Shown piece after piece: positions 1 through 7,389 of a stretch of DNA of 37,800 bases. The notes beneath the pieces were generated by a model. The model did not search any database, was not told the origin of the DNA, and worked only from the letters and a program-made list of their open reading frames with translations. Source of the DNA: a virus. The translations under genes and the position numbers were made by a program. The stretch lies in IMG/VR virus record IMGVR_UViG_3300035666_000077, positions 1 to 37,800 of that record. One strand, 5' to 3'. Within the stretch, counting starts at the first letter, position 1. Every line of letters starts with the position of its first letter.

Positions 1-794
1 TTGATAGGTTCGCAGAATTTTCCGTGGGGGTCGAATATGGATGCGGGGTTGCCTGCTCCCACCACATAGAGTTCTTGTGCGCCCTTAAATCCCCAGATTG
101 CTTCGTTAATCACAGAAGCCGAACAGTCCTGTAACTCGTCTATAATCAACACAATACGACGATTCTTCTTACCCTGAAGTCGTTTTTGGGCGTCATCTTT
201 GTATTCGTCACCAGCCGCCAAAAGCATGATGGAGGAGGCATCGCTCACCCCTGTTAGGGGATCGATAATGGCTCCCTCTTCTTCGGATAGCTTGATGATA
301 TCCATGGATTCGATGAGTCGGCCTGATGCGATTCCGAGGTTTCGGGCTTCGCGATACATCTTGACCAGTGCCGCCCAGATACGCTGCTTGGCGTCGATCT
401 TGCTTGTAGAGACCACAATGCACATCGTATTGATCGGGTCGCAGAACCAGTTGACCAATGCAAACGCCGCCATGCCGTAGGACTTTCCTGAGTCGGTGCC
501 CCCAGCCAGCCCCGTGACGCTACGCATAAACTTGTTGCCAGAGGCCTCGTCTTCTTCGTGGACTGAAGCGCAGAAGGCTTGGGCGGCTAACTCCGCCCAT
601 TTATGCCACTGGAAGGTGGGCCAGATGGCTGAGACGATATTTCGGTAGTGGCGGGCTTTGCCGAGCCCCCCCTCTTCAGGTGTTAACCCCATAAGAAAAG
701 CATCCATTTCGATACGCAGAGGTGTAATCGCCTGCCCATCCTTGGATAGCCATAACCGCCCGTATTTTTCTATCCCCTGATCTTCTGTTGCCAT
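1..794 (-). CDS. terL: Terminase large subunit (TerL), N-terminal ATPase part, truncated by window edge
   Basis: TerL is the ATP-driven motor that packages phage DNA into the prohead and cuts it. I translated the open minus frame from the ATG at 794; 264 residues are visible and the frame is still open at base 1. A Walker A motif GGTDSGKS lies at residues 98-105, a Walker B strand RIVLIIDE at 213-220, and a motif III-like strand VVGAGNP at 244-250, in the order and spacing expected for the terminase ATPase domain. The C-terminal nuclease domain would lie outside the window. The gene starts 28 bp from the divergent plus-strand gene at 823, the terminase small subunit candidate. Identification as TerL is strong; the subfamily is not determined. 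Confidence 0.9.
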   Translation of the reverse strand, partial: MATEDQGIEKYGRLWLSKDGQAITPLRIEMDAFLMGLTPEEGGLGKARHYRNIVSAIWPTFQWHKWAELAAQAFCASVHEEDEASGNKFMRSVTGLAGGTDSGKSYGMAAFALVNWFCDPINTMCIVVSTSKIDAKQRIWAALVKMYREARNLGIASGRLIESMDIIKLSEEEGAIIDPLTGVSDASSIMLLAAGDEYKDDAQKRLQGKKNRRIVLIIDELQDCSASVINEAIWGFKGAQELYVVGAGNPASIFDPHGKFCEPI

Positions 795-822
795 CTGAGA
801 AATTTCTACTAAACTAATCGGG
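795..822. promoter_or_regulatory. Short divergent intergenic region between terL and the TerS candidate
   Basis: Only 28 bp separate the two divergent start codons, so regulatory signals for both genes must sit here or inside the coding ends. A perfect 10-bp palindrome AGAAATTTCT lies at 798-807. It could be an operator, or chance in AT-rich DNA. No clear -35/-10 pair is visible. Confidence 0.3.
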
Positions 823-1590
823 ATGGCTGGACAGCGCAAGAACAAGATCGACTGGGACTTACCAGAAAACCGAATCAAAAAACAAAATGCCTTCCGACTT
901 TATGTCGCGGGCCGAGGGACCAAGGCAATTATGACCGAGCTTGGTTTTACCTCCCCTCCCCAGCTATCGAAGTTTGTCCATAGCGAGAAGTGGGAAAAGC
1001 ATGCCGAAATCTGGCGGTCTAGCCCCGAACAAGAAAACCTCTATCCTTGGGAGGTGGAGCGCCCCAATCAACTGGTTCCCGCTCCGCCAAAGATGGAGGA
1101 GATGGAAAAAGAAAAGCGGATGCAATGCATCAAGGCATTTTCGCTATTCTGCTCTGGGCGCAACGTTCCTGATATTGCTTCGGAAATCGGGGTTAGCGTG
1201 TCCACAATCAATCTTTGGAAGGAAACTCAACGCTGGGTGGCATGCCGAGAAAGGCTGGCCAACGACCAAAACCCCGCACCTTGGGAGGATTCTGATGTTC
1301 CCACCCTGCTCTCCGATATCACGGCCTCCATTGAGACCATGAAGAAATCTATTAAGTTTTTGACTGGTAAAGTGTTGGTTAAGGCTGCCGATGCCGCGCA
1401 AGACCTAGATGGCATGGAGGCTCTGGGCATGATGCGAAATATCAAGCAACTGGCCGAAGCCGCATCTATCAACTTTAGCGAAGGCAACAACCAGCAAAAC
1501 GCGGTTCAGATCAATATCGCCACCAAACTGGAATCGTTGAAGATCCCAGACAACAACACCTACGAGGCCGAATTGGTAGTCAATGAGTAG
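823..1590 (+). CDS. Putative terminase small subunit / HTH DNA-binding protein
   Basis: The 255-residue protein has two helix-turn-helix-like segments, near residues 20-55 (AFRLYVAGRGTKAIMTELGF) and 95-135 (AFSLFCSGRNVPDIASEIGV). Each is followed by a basic, Trp-containing recognition-type segment (EKWEKHA, LWKETQRW). The C-terminal half is helical and acidic. Small terminase subunits recognise the packaging site through HTH domains and commonly sit next to terL. Here the neighbour is divergent rather than in the usual terS-terL tandem. The role is inferred from the domain plus position; another HTH regulator is possible. Confidence 0.6.
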   Translation: MAGQRKNKIDWDLPENRIKKQNAFRLYVAGRGTKAIMTELGFTSPPQLSKFVHSEKWEKHAEIWRSSPEQENLYPWEVERPNQLVPAPPKMEEMEKEKRMQCIKAFSLFCSGRNVPDIASEIGVSVSTINLWKETQRWVACRERLANDQNPAPWEDSDVPTLLSDITASIETMKKSIKFLTGKVLVKAADAAQDLDGMEALGMMRNIKQLAEAASINFSEGNNQQNAVQINIATKLESLKIPDNNTYEAELVVNE

Positions 1591-2176
1591 TCTTAGATTC
1601 TGTTATCCCCGCAAAACTGACGTTCCTCCACAGGGCTGGTGGATTAAGTGCCCCGTGACGGGAGAGGCTATCCATGGTGGGGACTTTGGGGACATGGTTA
1701 AGAACTGCGAGAAGAAGATTTTGGAGCGGGGTTTGGTGCCTCCCACCGATCTCATTTCCCAAATAGAGAATGCCCTTTGTGAGCGTTTGGCGGGGTCTAG
1801 CAACTGTGTTCCTTGTTCTAGCGTTAAGCAGACCTTGGGCTTCGGAGAAATTGTCCGCTGGGTCAGGGCAATGTATAACTTTGCCACCCAATCTAAATTT
1901 CAATTGGTAGATCAAGAGGAGGCAGAGCGTAGAGCCAAAATCTGTGCGGCATGTCCGCATCAAATTTCCACCTCTGGATGTTGGGGGTGCAAGGGAATTG
2001 CAGGAATGCTTCCAGCCATCGCGGGAGCCCGAAAGACCAGCTATGACAACCAGCTAAAGGCTTGTGGGGTCTGTGGGTGCTTCAATGCCGTGAGTGTTCA
2101 TCTGCCTCTGGATGTTCAGCAAGACGCCCATCTCAGCTTTCCCGACCATTGCTGGAAGAAATCTCAAAGCGAGTAA
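1583..2176 (+). CDS. Cysteine-rich putative zinc-binding protein
   Basis: This 197-residue protein starts at an ATG overlapping the previous gene by 8 bp, so the two are probably translationally coupled. It contains many cysteines in CxxC-type pairs (CVPC, CAAC followed by PH, CWGC, CGVCGC), concentrated at residues about 70-75 and 115-170, which suggests two or more zinc sites. No catalytic motif is recognisable. Its 3' end overlaps the convergent DnaB gene by 44 bp. Operon membership with the terminase candidate suggests a role in packaging or DNA handling, but this is only context. Confidence 0.7.
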   Translation: MSSLRFCYPRKTDVPPQGWWIKCPVTGEAIHGGDFGDMVKNCEKKILERGLVPPTDLISQIENALCERLAGSSNCVPCSSVKQTLGFGEIVRWVRAMYNFATQSKFQLVDQEEAERRAKICAACPHQISTSGCWGCKGIAGMLPAIAGARKTSYDNQLKACGVCGCFNAVSVHLPLDVQQDAHLSFPDHCWKKSQSE

Positions 2177-3467
2177 TCGCCTTGTTAAAGCTCATCGGAG
2201 CAATGCCAGTAGCTCCCTCGCGGTTCTTGGCCACAATGAATTCGACTGTCGGCATTTGAGAATGGTTCTTGGCGTCCTCCTCATCACAATGGAGGATTAC
2301 CACCATATCACTATCCTGTTCGATAGCACCAGACCCCTTGAGGTCTGAGAGACTTGGTCTGCCTCCGCGTTTTTCGGGATCGCGATTCAACTGGGCTAGT
2401 ACCAAAACTGGTACGCGCAACGTCTTGGCCAGTTCCTTAATGCCACCACTGATCTCTTCGACTTCGTTAACGCGGTTGTCCTTGCTTCGCTTGCTGTCCC
2501 CGCGCAACAACTGGAGGTAGTCGATAATGATCAAATCCAACGGTTCCTTCTGGTGGGCGCGGCGAGCCACGGCCTTGATGTAACCGATAGACTTACCAGA
2601 AGTGTCGTCGCAAAGAATGTGGCTATCGCGCACTTCGGCGTAGGCGTTTGATAAGCTCTCGCGCTGAAACTTCGTAATGGACTGAGCGAGAATGTCGGCT
2701 GCTCGCACGCGAGCCCGACTCCGAATCATTCTCTCCATCAGACTGACACTGGTCATCTCAAGTGAGAAAATAAGGACTCGCTTCTGGGCATCCAAGGCAA
2801 CATGCTCGGCAATCTGCATAGCAGCACTGGTCTTGCCGACTGCGGGTCTGGCCGCGAGAACAATCATGTCTCCTCCTCGCATGCCGAACATTAGGAGATC
2901 GTCCACTGGTACCAAGCCTGTGCGTATGCCAATCTTGGGCTCACCGCGCATTGTGGATTCGATGTTGTCTAGGGCGCGGTCTACTACGCTCTTAATCGAC
3001 AGTTTCTCGGTGTTGTCGATCAGGTAGTCAGCCCGCATAATGCTGGTCTCCGACCAGTTCTTGAGTTCTTCCAGCTTTAGCTCGCGGTCACGGGCCTTGT
3101 GGACAATATCACCGCCCAACATCTCAAGGGAACGGCGATAGCGAGCTTCCTCAAGCTGGGGGAAATAGCGCCTCCAATTGTGGGAGGACTGGCAATAGGA
3201 GGCTATGTCTGCAAGAGTCTTGTCTCCCCCAGCATCTTCTAAGGTTGCGTTGCCATCCAGATCACTCTTGATGGAGATGTAGTCGGCATGGATGGATTTA
3301 CCAACCACACGAAGGAACGACTGGAATATCAGCTTATGCTCGTAGAGATGGAAGTGATCCTCTCTGAGGGTGGATAGCATCTCTCTTTGCTCATCAAGTT
3401 GTGCGTGGAGGAAACAGGAAAGAACGGCGCTTTCCGACGATTGGTCGAAGATGGATTCGTTGTTCAC
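2133..3467 (-). CDS. dnaB: DnaB-like replicative DNA helicase
   Basis: A RecA-fold hexameric 5'-3' helicase for the replication fork. The 444-residue protein is close to normal DnaB length. The helical DnaB N-domain occupies residues about 8-110. The Walker A motif ARPAVGKT is at 206-213, H1a-type FSLEM at 234-238, Walker B IIIDYLQL at 313-320, motif H3 VLAQLNR at 356-362 and H4 LSDLKGSGAIEQDSD at 373-387. The start is GTG at 3467; the next gene upstream on this strand ends 6 bp before it. It is the last gene of a minus-strand operon beginning at 5273. A second, stand-alone DnaB-N-like gene occurs at 10915. Confidence 0.93.
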   Translation of the reverse strand: MNNESIFDQSSESAVLSCFLHAQLDEQREMLSTLREDHFHLYEHKLIFQSFLRVVGKSIHADYISIKSDLDGNATLEDAGGDKTLADIASYCQSSHNWRRYFPQLEEARYRRSLEMLGGDIVHKARDRELKLEELKNWSETSIMRADYLIDNTEKLSIKSVVDRALDNIESTMRGEPKIGIRTGLVPVDDLLMFGMRGGDMIVLAARPAVGKTSAAMQIAEHVALDAQKRVLIFSLEMTSVSLMERMIRSRARVRAADILAQSITKFQRESLSNAYAEVRDSHILCDDTSGKSIGYIKAVARRAHQKEPLDLIIIDYLQLLRGDSKRSKDNRVNEVEEISGGIKELAKTLRVPVLVLAQLNRDPEKRGGRPSLSDLKGSGAIEQDSDMVVILHCDEEDAKNHSQMPTVEFIVAKNREGATGIAPMSFNKAITRFEISSSNGRES

Positions 3468-3473
3468 GAAGGG

Positions 3474-4691
3474 TTAGACAACACCTTGGGCTTTTCGTTC
3501 AGCCTTTCTTGCGAGAATCGCCTTCATGGCCTCGCTGCGGCGTTGGCGTTCCTCTGAAGAAAGCATGCGTTTTTTCTTCTTTTTAGGCGGATCTTGTTTG
3601 ATTGCCCGCATTTTTTTTTCCCTTGTGGTTATACCTACAGCCTCGCACAAGACTTGGATGGGATATGGGGCGTAATTCGCCTCTTCTGATGTTTTGTTGC
3701 AAACCGTAGTACCTTGCAAACAAGTGTCTACATTTTGTGTCACTTCCTGCAATGATATGTCGGGTTCCCGAACGGGTATATGAACAATCTCAATTTCGTC
3801 TCCTACAGAGACATTGGAAAAAGCCTGTTCCTGATCGGGTATACTTTCTAATCCCATGGAATTCGATGGGATATCTAATCCCGTGGAATCTGACGGCATT
3901 ACAGGTTTATCTTCGGGCATTGGAAATCCCGCAATAGCCATCTTGTGGAGAGATCCGTCTTTGCATCCGTGGATAACCACAGCTTTACTGGAGATAACTC
4001 TATCGGGACAGGTGACTCCTTGAATGGCTTGGGATTCGGGGTCTTCGGCAAAGAAGACAATCTTCCCATCCTTCCATTGGTAGTTCACACTCCTCCAGTA
4101 GGTTCGCATGAGAGGGCAGTCCCGACCAATGGCCATGAAGTTCCAGCGACAACGAACGTCCCAAGGCTCTGGAATAGATCCAGCAGAGCGGTAGGCCAAA
4201 TTGTAGTTGTCGAGGCTTCGGGCCGATGGGCAGAAGTCCAAGAAATTGGGTGGATAGATGGCACTACCCACAATCATTTTGTAGATATTCTTCCCATTGG
4301 TGGCCATGCCCCCTTCGTATTGGTGGCCAAGGATGGCGGGTTCTTTGCGGAATTCGGCCTCAAGGTCATCAGCCCAGCCTTGTTTCATGGGGACACAATC
4401 GGGCTCCCAGAACATCCAAGGCTCGTTGACGGAGTAGCATTGTGCCGCCGCATCACTGAACATCTGGTTGGGGCCAAGAGGCCAACCATTGAACCCGTCT
4501 TGGGCGATGATTCTGCCGACTTCGGGAAAGCTTTTCTTCAACTCTTCGATAATATCGAATAGTAGGGCGCTATCGTTCGTGGCACATACGGTGGCTTTAT
4601 GTCGCATGTTTATGCCAAAAGAGGTGATAGCTTTAGCAGATAGCAAAGCCAACTCCGCATCTCCGTTGTGGTAGGCAAAGACAATGTTCAT
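3474..4691 (-). CDS. Glycosyltransferase-like protein (GT-A fold type) with lysine-rich tail
   Basis: The 405-residue protein has an N-terminal half (about 1-270) resembling GT-A glycosyltransferase-like phage proteins. A DxD-like site lies in PWMFWEPDCVPMKQGW, followed by IVGSAIYPPNFLDFCP. The same layout appears in the protein encoded at 28490-29275 (PWLLWETDMIPARPDW, NGGAVYPSDV), so the two are probably paralogous. Residues about 275-375 are low-complexity and include a short internal repeat (SDSTGLDIPSNSMGLESIP). The C-terminus is very basic (PPKKKKKRM, then RKAERKAQ) and might bind nucleic acid. A Shine-Dalgarno GAGGAGA precedes the ATG, which overlaps the upstream stop as ATGA. The substrate is unknown. 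Confidence 0.65.
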   Translation of the reverse strand: MNIVFAYHNGDAELALLSAKAITSFGINMRHKATVCATNDSALLFDIIEELKKSFPEVGRIIAQDGFNGWPLGPNQMFSDAAAQCYSVNEPWMFWEPDCVPMKQGWADDLEAEFRKEPAILGHQYEGGMATNGKNIYKMIVGSAIYPPNFLDFCPSARSLDNYNLAYRSAGSIPEPWDVRCRWNFMAIGRDCPLMRTYWRSVNYQWKDGKIVFFAEDPESQAIQGVTCPDRVISSKAVVIHGCKDGSLHKMAIAGFPMPEDKPVMPSDSTGLDIPSNSMGLESIPDQEQAFSNVSVGDEIEIVHIPVREPDISLQEVTQNVDTCLQGTTVCNKTSEEANYAPYPIQVLCEAVGITTREKKMRAIKQDPPKKKKKRMLSSEERQRRSEAMKAILARKAERKAQGVV

Positions 4692-4876
4692 GTCTTCTCC
4701 TCGTCATCGAAATGGAGTGGCCAAGTCGGATGGGTGGGGTCTTCCATGCGGACGCGGACGTTCTTGTAGCCCTTGACTATAAGGGCATTGGCCACATGCT
4801 TGGCTTCGTCTTTGGACAGGTTGTGGTTGTGGAGTTCCACCACTTTCTCTCCATAGCACACTAAAAACTTATTCAT
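4688..4876 (-). CDS. Small hypothetical protein (62 aa)
   Basis: The 62-residue protein starts at 4876 and is linked by ATGA overlaps at both ends, to the gene upstream and to the glycosyltransferase-like gene downstream. It has a beta-alpha-beta look (FLVCYGEKVVELHNHN, then KDEAKHVANALIVKGYKNVRVRME) and an acidic end. No family is recognised; the tight overlaps support it being a real gene. Confidence 0.65.
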   Translation of the reverse strand: MNKFLVCYGEKVVELHNHNLSKDEAKHVANALIVKGYKNVRVRMEDPTHPTWPLHFDDEEKT

Positions 4877-5103
4877 TTGTTTTTCCTTTTCTTTGCTTCT
4901 GCTTGGTTGATGTATTTGGTAAACTGTTCAGCGCATGTAGTGGCCATGTCGATTTCGGTGGCGGGGTCGAACCAGTAGCCATTACGTTCAGCGAACAACG
5001 CTTCCATTGGCATGGGGGTTCCTCGACGGAATCGTGGGCCAACCACGAATGGGGAGACGGAGTCTTCATTGATGACGGTTAATACTACTTTGAATCGGGC
5101 CAT
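4873..5103 (-). CDS. Small hypothetical protein (76 aa)
   Basis: I prefer the ATG at 5103 (MARFKVVLTVINED) to a TTG three codons upstream, because the N-terminal strand then begins directly. The sequence continues with FAERNGYWFDPATEIDMATT and a basic C-terminus (EAKKRKNK). It overlaps the upstream DUF551-like gene by 19 bp and the downstream gene by ATGA. The function is unknown; it belongs to the minus operon leading to dnaB. Confidence 0.6.
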   Translation of the reverse strand: MARFKVVLTVINEDSVSPFVVGPRFRRGTPMPMEALFAERNGYWFDPATEIDMATTCAEQFTKYINQAEAKKRKNK

Positions 5104-5273
5104 GGACTCCAATACTTAATCACACGCTCAAGTATATGTCCAATACCACTCCATCCATGGTGAGGATGGTAGTGACAGGCCCACCTCAATGGAGGGTTTG
5201 ACTCGTCGTTTTTAATAAGGTAGATTCCCTCAGTATCGGGCTTTGTATTGTTGTAATCGTTCCAAGTGATCAT
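5085..5273 (-). CDS. DUF551-like small phage protein (62 aa)
   Basis: I take the start at the ATG at 5273 (MITWNDYNNTKPDTEGIYL). A longer upstream extension would run through the coding strand of the divergent HNH gene. The pattern W-x(6)-P-x(3)-G-x-Y-L followed by W-x-C-x-Y and a terminal V-x-Y-W-x-P-W is like the small phage DUF551 family, whose biochemical role is unknown. It is the first gene of the minus operon and lies 7 bp from the divergent start at 5281. Confidence 0.6.
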   Translation of the reverse strand: MITWNDYNNTKPDTEGIYLIKNDESNPPLRWACHYHPHHGWSGIGHILERVIKYWSPWPDSK

Positions 5274-5280
5274 AGTAGGT

Positions 5281-5655
5281 ATGACAAGAAAAACTCCACT
5301 TCGTTCAAAAACTCCACTCAAAAGGTCGAATGGCCTCAAACGCAGCGGAAGGTTGCGGTACGCATCCCCCAAGCGCCAGCGTGAATACAAGGAGTATGCA
5401 AAAGTGAAGAAAGCCTACTTGGCACTTCATCCCGTCTGCGAGAAATGCAAGAAGACGAAGAGTCAGGACATCCATCATAAGGCTGGCAGGGTTGGTCGCT
5501 ATCTTTGCGACTACAGTCTTTTTGCCGCGCTTTGTCGAGCTTGCCACGATTTTATTCATGCCAATGGCCGAGAATCCCGCAAGCAAGGCTGGATCATTGA
5601 TACAATTCATGTTCCTCAAGATCCCGACCAAAGTCAGGCTCATACTCCCGAATAA
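5281..5655 (+). CDS. HNH-type endonuclease
   Basis: The 124-residue protein begins MTRKTPLRSKTPLKRS, a basic arm. It carries zinc-knuckle cysteines (CEKCKK), the HNH core DIHHKAGR and the second pair CRACHDFIHANGRE, ending in KQGWIIDTIHV. This is the layout of small phage HNH nucleases, which nick or cut DNA and often act in packaging or as free-standing mobile genes. It is on the plus strand between two minus-strand operons, and its 3' end overlaps the convergent lipoprotein gene by 62 bp. The last 50 codons are duplicated as a remnant at 7041-7193. Confidence 0.8.
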   Translation: MTRKTPLRSKTPLKRSNGLKRSGRLRYASPKRQREYKEYAKVKKAYLALHPVCEKCKKTKSQDIHHKAGRVGRYLCDYSLFAALCRACHDFIHANGRESRKQGWIIDTIHVPQDPDQSQAHTPE

Positions 5656-5851
5656 GCGGATTCCAGACCCTTCCCTTCGGGGCTGTCCAGTTGCGGAAAG
5701 CGTCCACGGCATTAACCCAGCTTGTCTCCAGCGGAGCGTTCCACTCTTCCTCTGGGGGGAAGTTCCACGGGTAAGGCCGTGGATAAGAAACACAACCGAT
5801 ATTGATAAGTAGTGCGATTACTATCCCTGTTCTTTGAAGTCGTAAAACCAT
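5594..5851 (-). CDS. Small lipoprotein, copy A (85 aa)
   Basis: The N-terminus MVLRLQRTGIVIALLINIGC is a lipoprotein signal with a lipobox-like LINIGC. A Pro/aromatic-rich mature part follows, containing PWNFPPEEEWNAPLETSW. The start has an AGGAGG at 5856-5861 and lies inside the end of an upstream frame. A 95-residue near copy is encoded at 7102-7389. Small proline-rich phage lipoproteins can be outer spanins, but no inner-spanin-like partner sits upstream, so I leave the role open. Copy A lacks a roughly 10-residue insert near the C-terminus that copy B has. Confidence 0.7.
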   Translation of the reverse strand: MVLRLQRTGIVIALLINIGCVSYPRPYPWNFPPEEEWNAPLETSWVNAVDAFRNWTAPKGRVWNPLIREYEPDFGRDLEEHELYQ

Positions 5852-6017
5852 AGTTCCTCCTCGCTTTCACTAACCCATCTGCTGCCTGTATGCTCGCAGC
5901 TAAATTCTTGGCTAAATACCTTCCAGTCAGGTTTCTGAGGGAATTGCTTGGCAATAAACGATCCTCCGTCCACCCACACGCTTGCGCGATGGCGATGTTG
6001 ATTTCTGCGCTGGTCAT
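5712..6017 (-). pseudogene. Chimeric ORF: foreign N-terminus fused out of frame to a duplicated segment
   Basis: The frame starts with an ATGA overlap on the upstream gene. Its first 16 residues (MTSAEINIAIAQACGW) look like the start of a real phage protein. At about 5976 the DNA becomes a copy of the 3' part of the 216-aa gene (7359-8009) but is read in another frame, so the remaining roughly 85 residues are a shadow translation. I read this as a recombination joint near the shared TGTGG.TGGA sequence, leaving a truncated gene that is probably non-functional. Confidence 0.55.
5821..5976 (-). pseudogene. C-terminal fragment of the 216-aa gene (duplicated)
   Basis: In this frame the DNA encodes WVDGGSFIAKQF, then KPDWKVFSQEFSCEHTGSRW, then VSESEEELWFYDFKEQG and a stop. 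It matches the last 51 residues of the protein at 7359-8009 with a few substitutions. The frame is intact but has no start codon. It keeps the same 31-bp overlap with the following lipoprotein gene, so the duplication copied both genes together. Confidence 0.8.
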
Positions 6018-6616
6018 TTCGCCTCCTTTTGGATGTCTGCCAGAGCCTTGCGAGCTATCTGCAGTCCCGTCCAATTTATGCTGTCTCTGTCCTCGGTGAC
6101 TCTACGGCTGATGGATTCAGCCCAAAAAACACACATCTGCAACGCCTCCTTGTAAGCATCCCTCTCCCTCCGCAACACACACATGGGGCGACTGCAGGAG
6201 TCCCCGCAACTGTGGATCGTGGAGGCTTGGAGGTCGTCGATAAGCCTGTTTCGCTCCCGCTTTAGTTCACAAACTTGTTTGTGTTTAATTCTGGCGTTTT
6301 CACACGCATCTTTCCATTTGCTATGCCAATAATCCTGTGCAGCTTGGATCTCGCAAAGTCGTGTTTCGGTCTCTTTGCGAGAACGCTCCCGCTGATCGAT
6401 GGCTTCGTTGGCGAAATCCAACTCGATCTGCAGTTCCTCGACCTTGCGCTGCAGGGTGTTAATTTCCTCTCTGACGAGGCATTTGTCTGACCTGTAGACG
6501 AGTTGTTCTGGTTCGTCTGCGTAGCCGTAGCTCCCGCAGGTAAACCAAATACGCGCTGTGGTTCCGTCCAGTTCTGGTGATTCTTGCGGCGAACCGCATT
6601 TCGGGCAGGTGTTCAT
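6014..6616 (-). CDS. Zinc-ribbon and coiled-coil phage protein (200 aa)
   Basis: The N-terminus MNTCPKCGSPQESPELDG is a half zinc ribbon with a second cysteine near residue 28 (FTCGSYG). Residues about 48-130 form a long charged coiled coil (EEINTLQRKVEELQIELDFA and onward), followed by a Cys-containing linker (CGDSCSRPMCVLRRERDAYK). AAAGGAGA lies upstream of the ATG, and the start overlaps the previous stop as TGATG. Proteins of this kind are common among small phage accessory genes and have no known function. Confidence 0.7.
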   Translation of the reverse strand: MNTCPKCGSPQESPELDGTTARIWFTCGSYGYADEPEQLVYRSDKCLVREEINTLQRKVEELQIELDFANEAIDQRERSRKETETRLCEIQAAQDYWHSKWKDACENARIKHKQVCELKRERNRLIDDLQASTIHSCGDSCSRPMCVLRRERDAYKEALQMCVFWAESISRRVTEDRDSINWTGLQIARKALADIQKEAK

Positions 6617-6813
6617 CAGTATCTCCTTTGCAGGGTCTTGGTTGTTTGCGTGGTGATGTTGTAGAGCACCACGGTTCTGGAGTGTCTGGGGAGCAGCGCG
6701 TTAAACGCTTCGTTGGCTTCAGCTTCGATGTCGAATAGCTGCTCATGGGGCTTTCCACCTTTGGTGTATGTGATCAGCCATTCTTCTGTTGTTGTTACGG
6801 TTTGGGTTTTCAT
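6616..6813 (-). CDS. Small hypothetical protein (65 aa)
   Basis: The 65 residues begin MKTQTVTTTEEWLITYTKGG and contain an acidic helix (FDIEAEANEAFNALLP) between two strands. This resembles small alpha/beta phage proteins of unknown role. It is coupled to the next gene by a TGATG overlap. No Shine-Dalgarno is visible upstream. Confidence 0.6.
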   Translation of the reverse strand: MKTQTVTTTEEWLITYTKGGKPHEQLFDIEAEANEAFNALLPRHSRTVVLYNITTQTTKTLQRRY

Positions 6814-6894
6814 TGATGTATTTTATTTGATTTTCTTTAGAACCTTTCTGTAGTTGTTCACGCCTTCGGGGATGGTGGTGCTTGCTTTTCGGCG

Positions 6895-7032
6895 TCAGAA
6901 GTCATAGCGGTAATTCTGCTTCTCGTCCGTTTGGTAAACGACTTCATGCAGCAAGAGCTTCGGCAACTGCTGAGTATTGATCACGAACGACGAGTCAACA
7001 AACGTCAGGTGGTTGTTTGGCTGGATGGTCAT
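6895..7032 (-). CDS. Possible small protein (45 aa), low certainty
   Basis: A 45-codon minus frame from ATG 7032 reads MTIQPNNHLTFVDSSFVIN, then TQQLPKLLLHEVVYQTDEKQ, then NYRYDF, with ordinary protein-like composition. It has no Shine-Dalgarno and starts at the break point where the duplicated segment ends, so it may be a remnant of a longer gene. The stretch 6814-6894 downstream holds only two tiny overlapping frames (15 and 12 codons) and nothing else I can support. Confidence 0.35.
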   Translation of the reverse strand: MTIQPNNHLTFVDSSFVINTQQLPKLLLHEVVYQTDEKQNYRYDF

Positions 7033-7040
7033 GCGCCCGT

Positions 7041-7193
7041 TGTCGAGCCTGCCATGACTTTATCCACCAGAATGGCAGAGAAGCCCGCAAGCAGGGCTGG
7101 ATTATTGATACAGTTCATGTTCCTCAGTATCTGGCGGAAGAGCCTTCAGAAGTTCAATCTCCGAGCCAAAGTCAGGCTCATACTCACGAATAA
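7041..7193 (+). pseudogene. HNH endonuclease remnant (C-terminal 50 codons)
   Basis: The plus frame reads CRACHDFIHQNGREARKQGW, then IIDTVHVPQ, and on to a TAA at 7191. It aligns with the C-terminus of the HNH protein at 5281-5655. The N-terminal half, including the first zinc cysteines and the HH motif, is absent, and the same frame is closed by a TGA about 60 bp upstream. It is the distal part of the duplicated segment, convergent with lipoprotein copy B exactly as in copy A. Confidence 0.8.
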
Positions 7194-7389
7194 GCGGATT
7201 CCACACTTTATTGCGCGGGGCTGTCAGATTTCGCCAGTTATCAACAAGATTAAGCCAGCTAGTCTCTAGCGGGGCGTTCCATTCCTCCTCTGGGGGGAAA
7301 TTCCAAGGATAGGGTCGCGGATAAGAAGCGCAACCACTTGCAATAAGTAGTGCTAATCCTATCCCTGCTCTTTGAAATCGTAAAACCAT
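7102..7389 (-). CDS. Small lipoprotein, copy B (95 aa)
   Basis: The near duplicate of the lipoprotein at 5594. It has the signal MVLRFQRAGIGLALLIASGC with lipobox LIASGC, then the shared block PWNFPPEEEWNAPLETSW and the end TEEHELYQ. It differs by scattered substitutions and about ten extra residues (IELLKALPPD). It overlaps the end of the upstream 216-aa gene by 31 bp, with AGGAGG inside that gene as its ribosome site. This copy keeps the complete upstream gene, so it is likely the ancestral arrangement. Confidence 0.75.
   Translation of the reverse strand: MVLRFQRAGIGLALLIASGCASYPRPYPWNFPPEEEWNAPLETSWLNLVDNWRNLTAPRNKVWNPLIREYEPDFGSEIELLKALPPDTEEHELYQ

Noticed and set aside
3945-4562. 205-codon plus frame opposite the glycosyltransferase-like gene.
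   Set aside because: It has no ribosome site or recognisable domain; the minus frame has motifs, a Shine-Dalgarno and coupled neighbours.
6931-7269. 112-codon plus-strand frame over the duplicated HNH tail.
   Set aside because: The HNH similarity is in a different plus frame; this one is a shadow of the remnant and of the minus-strand lipoprotein gene.
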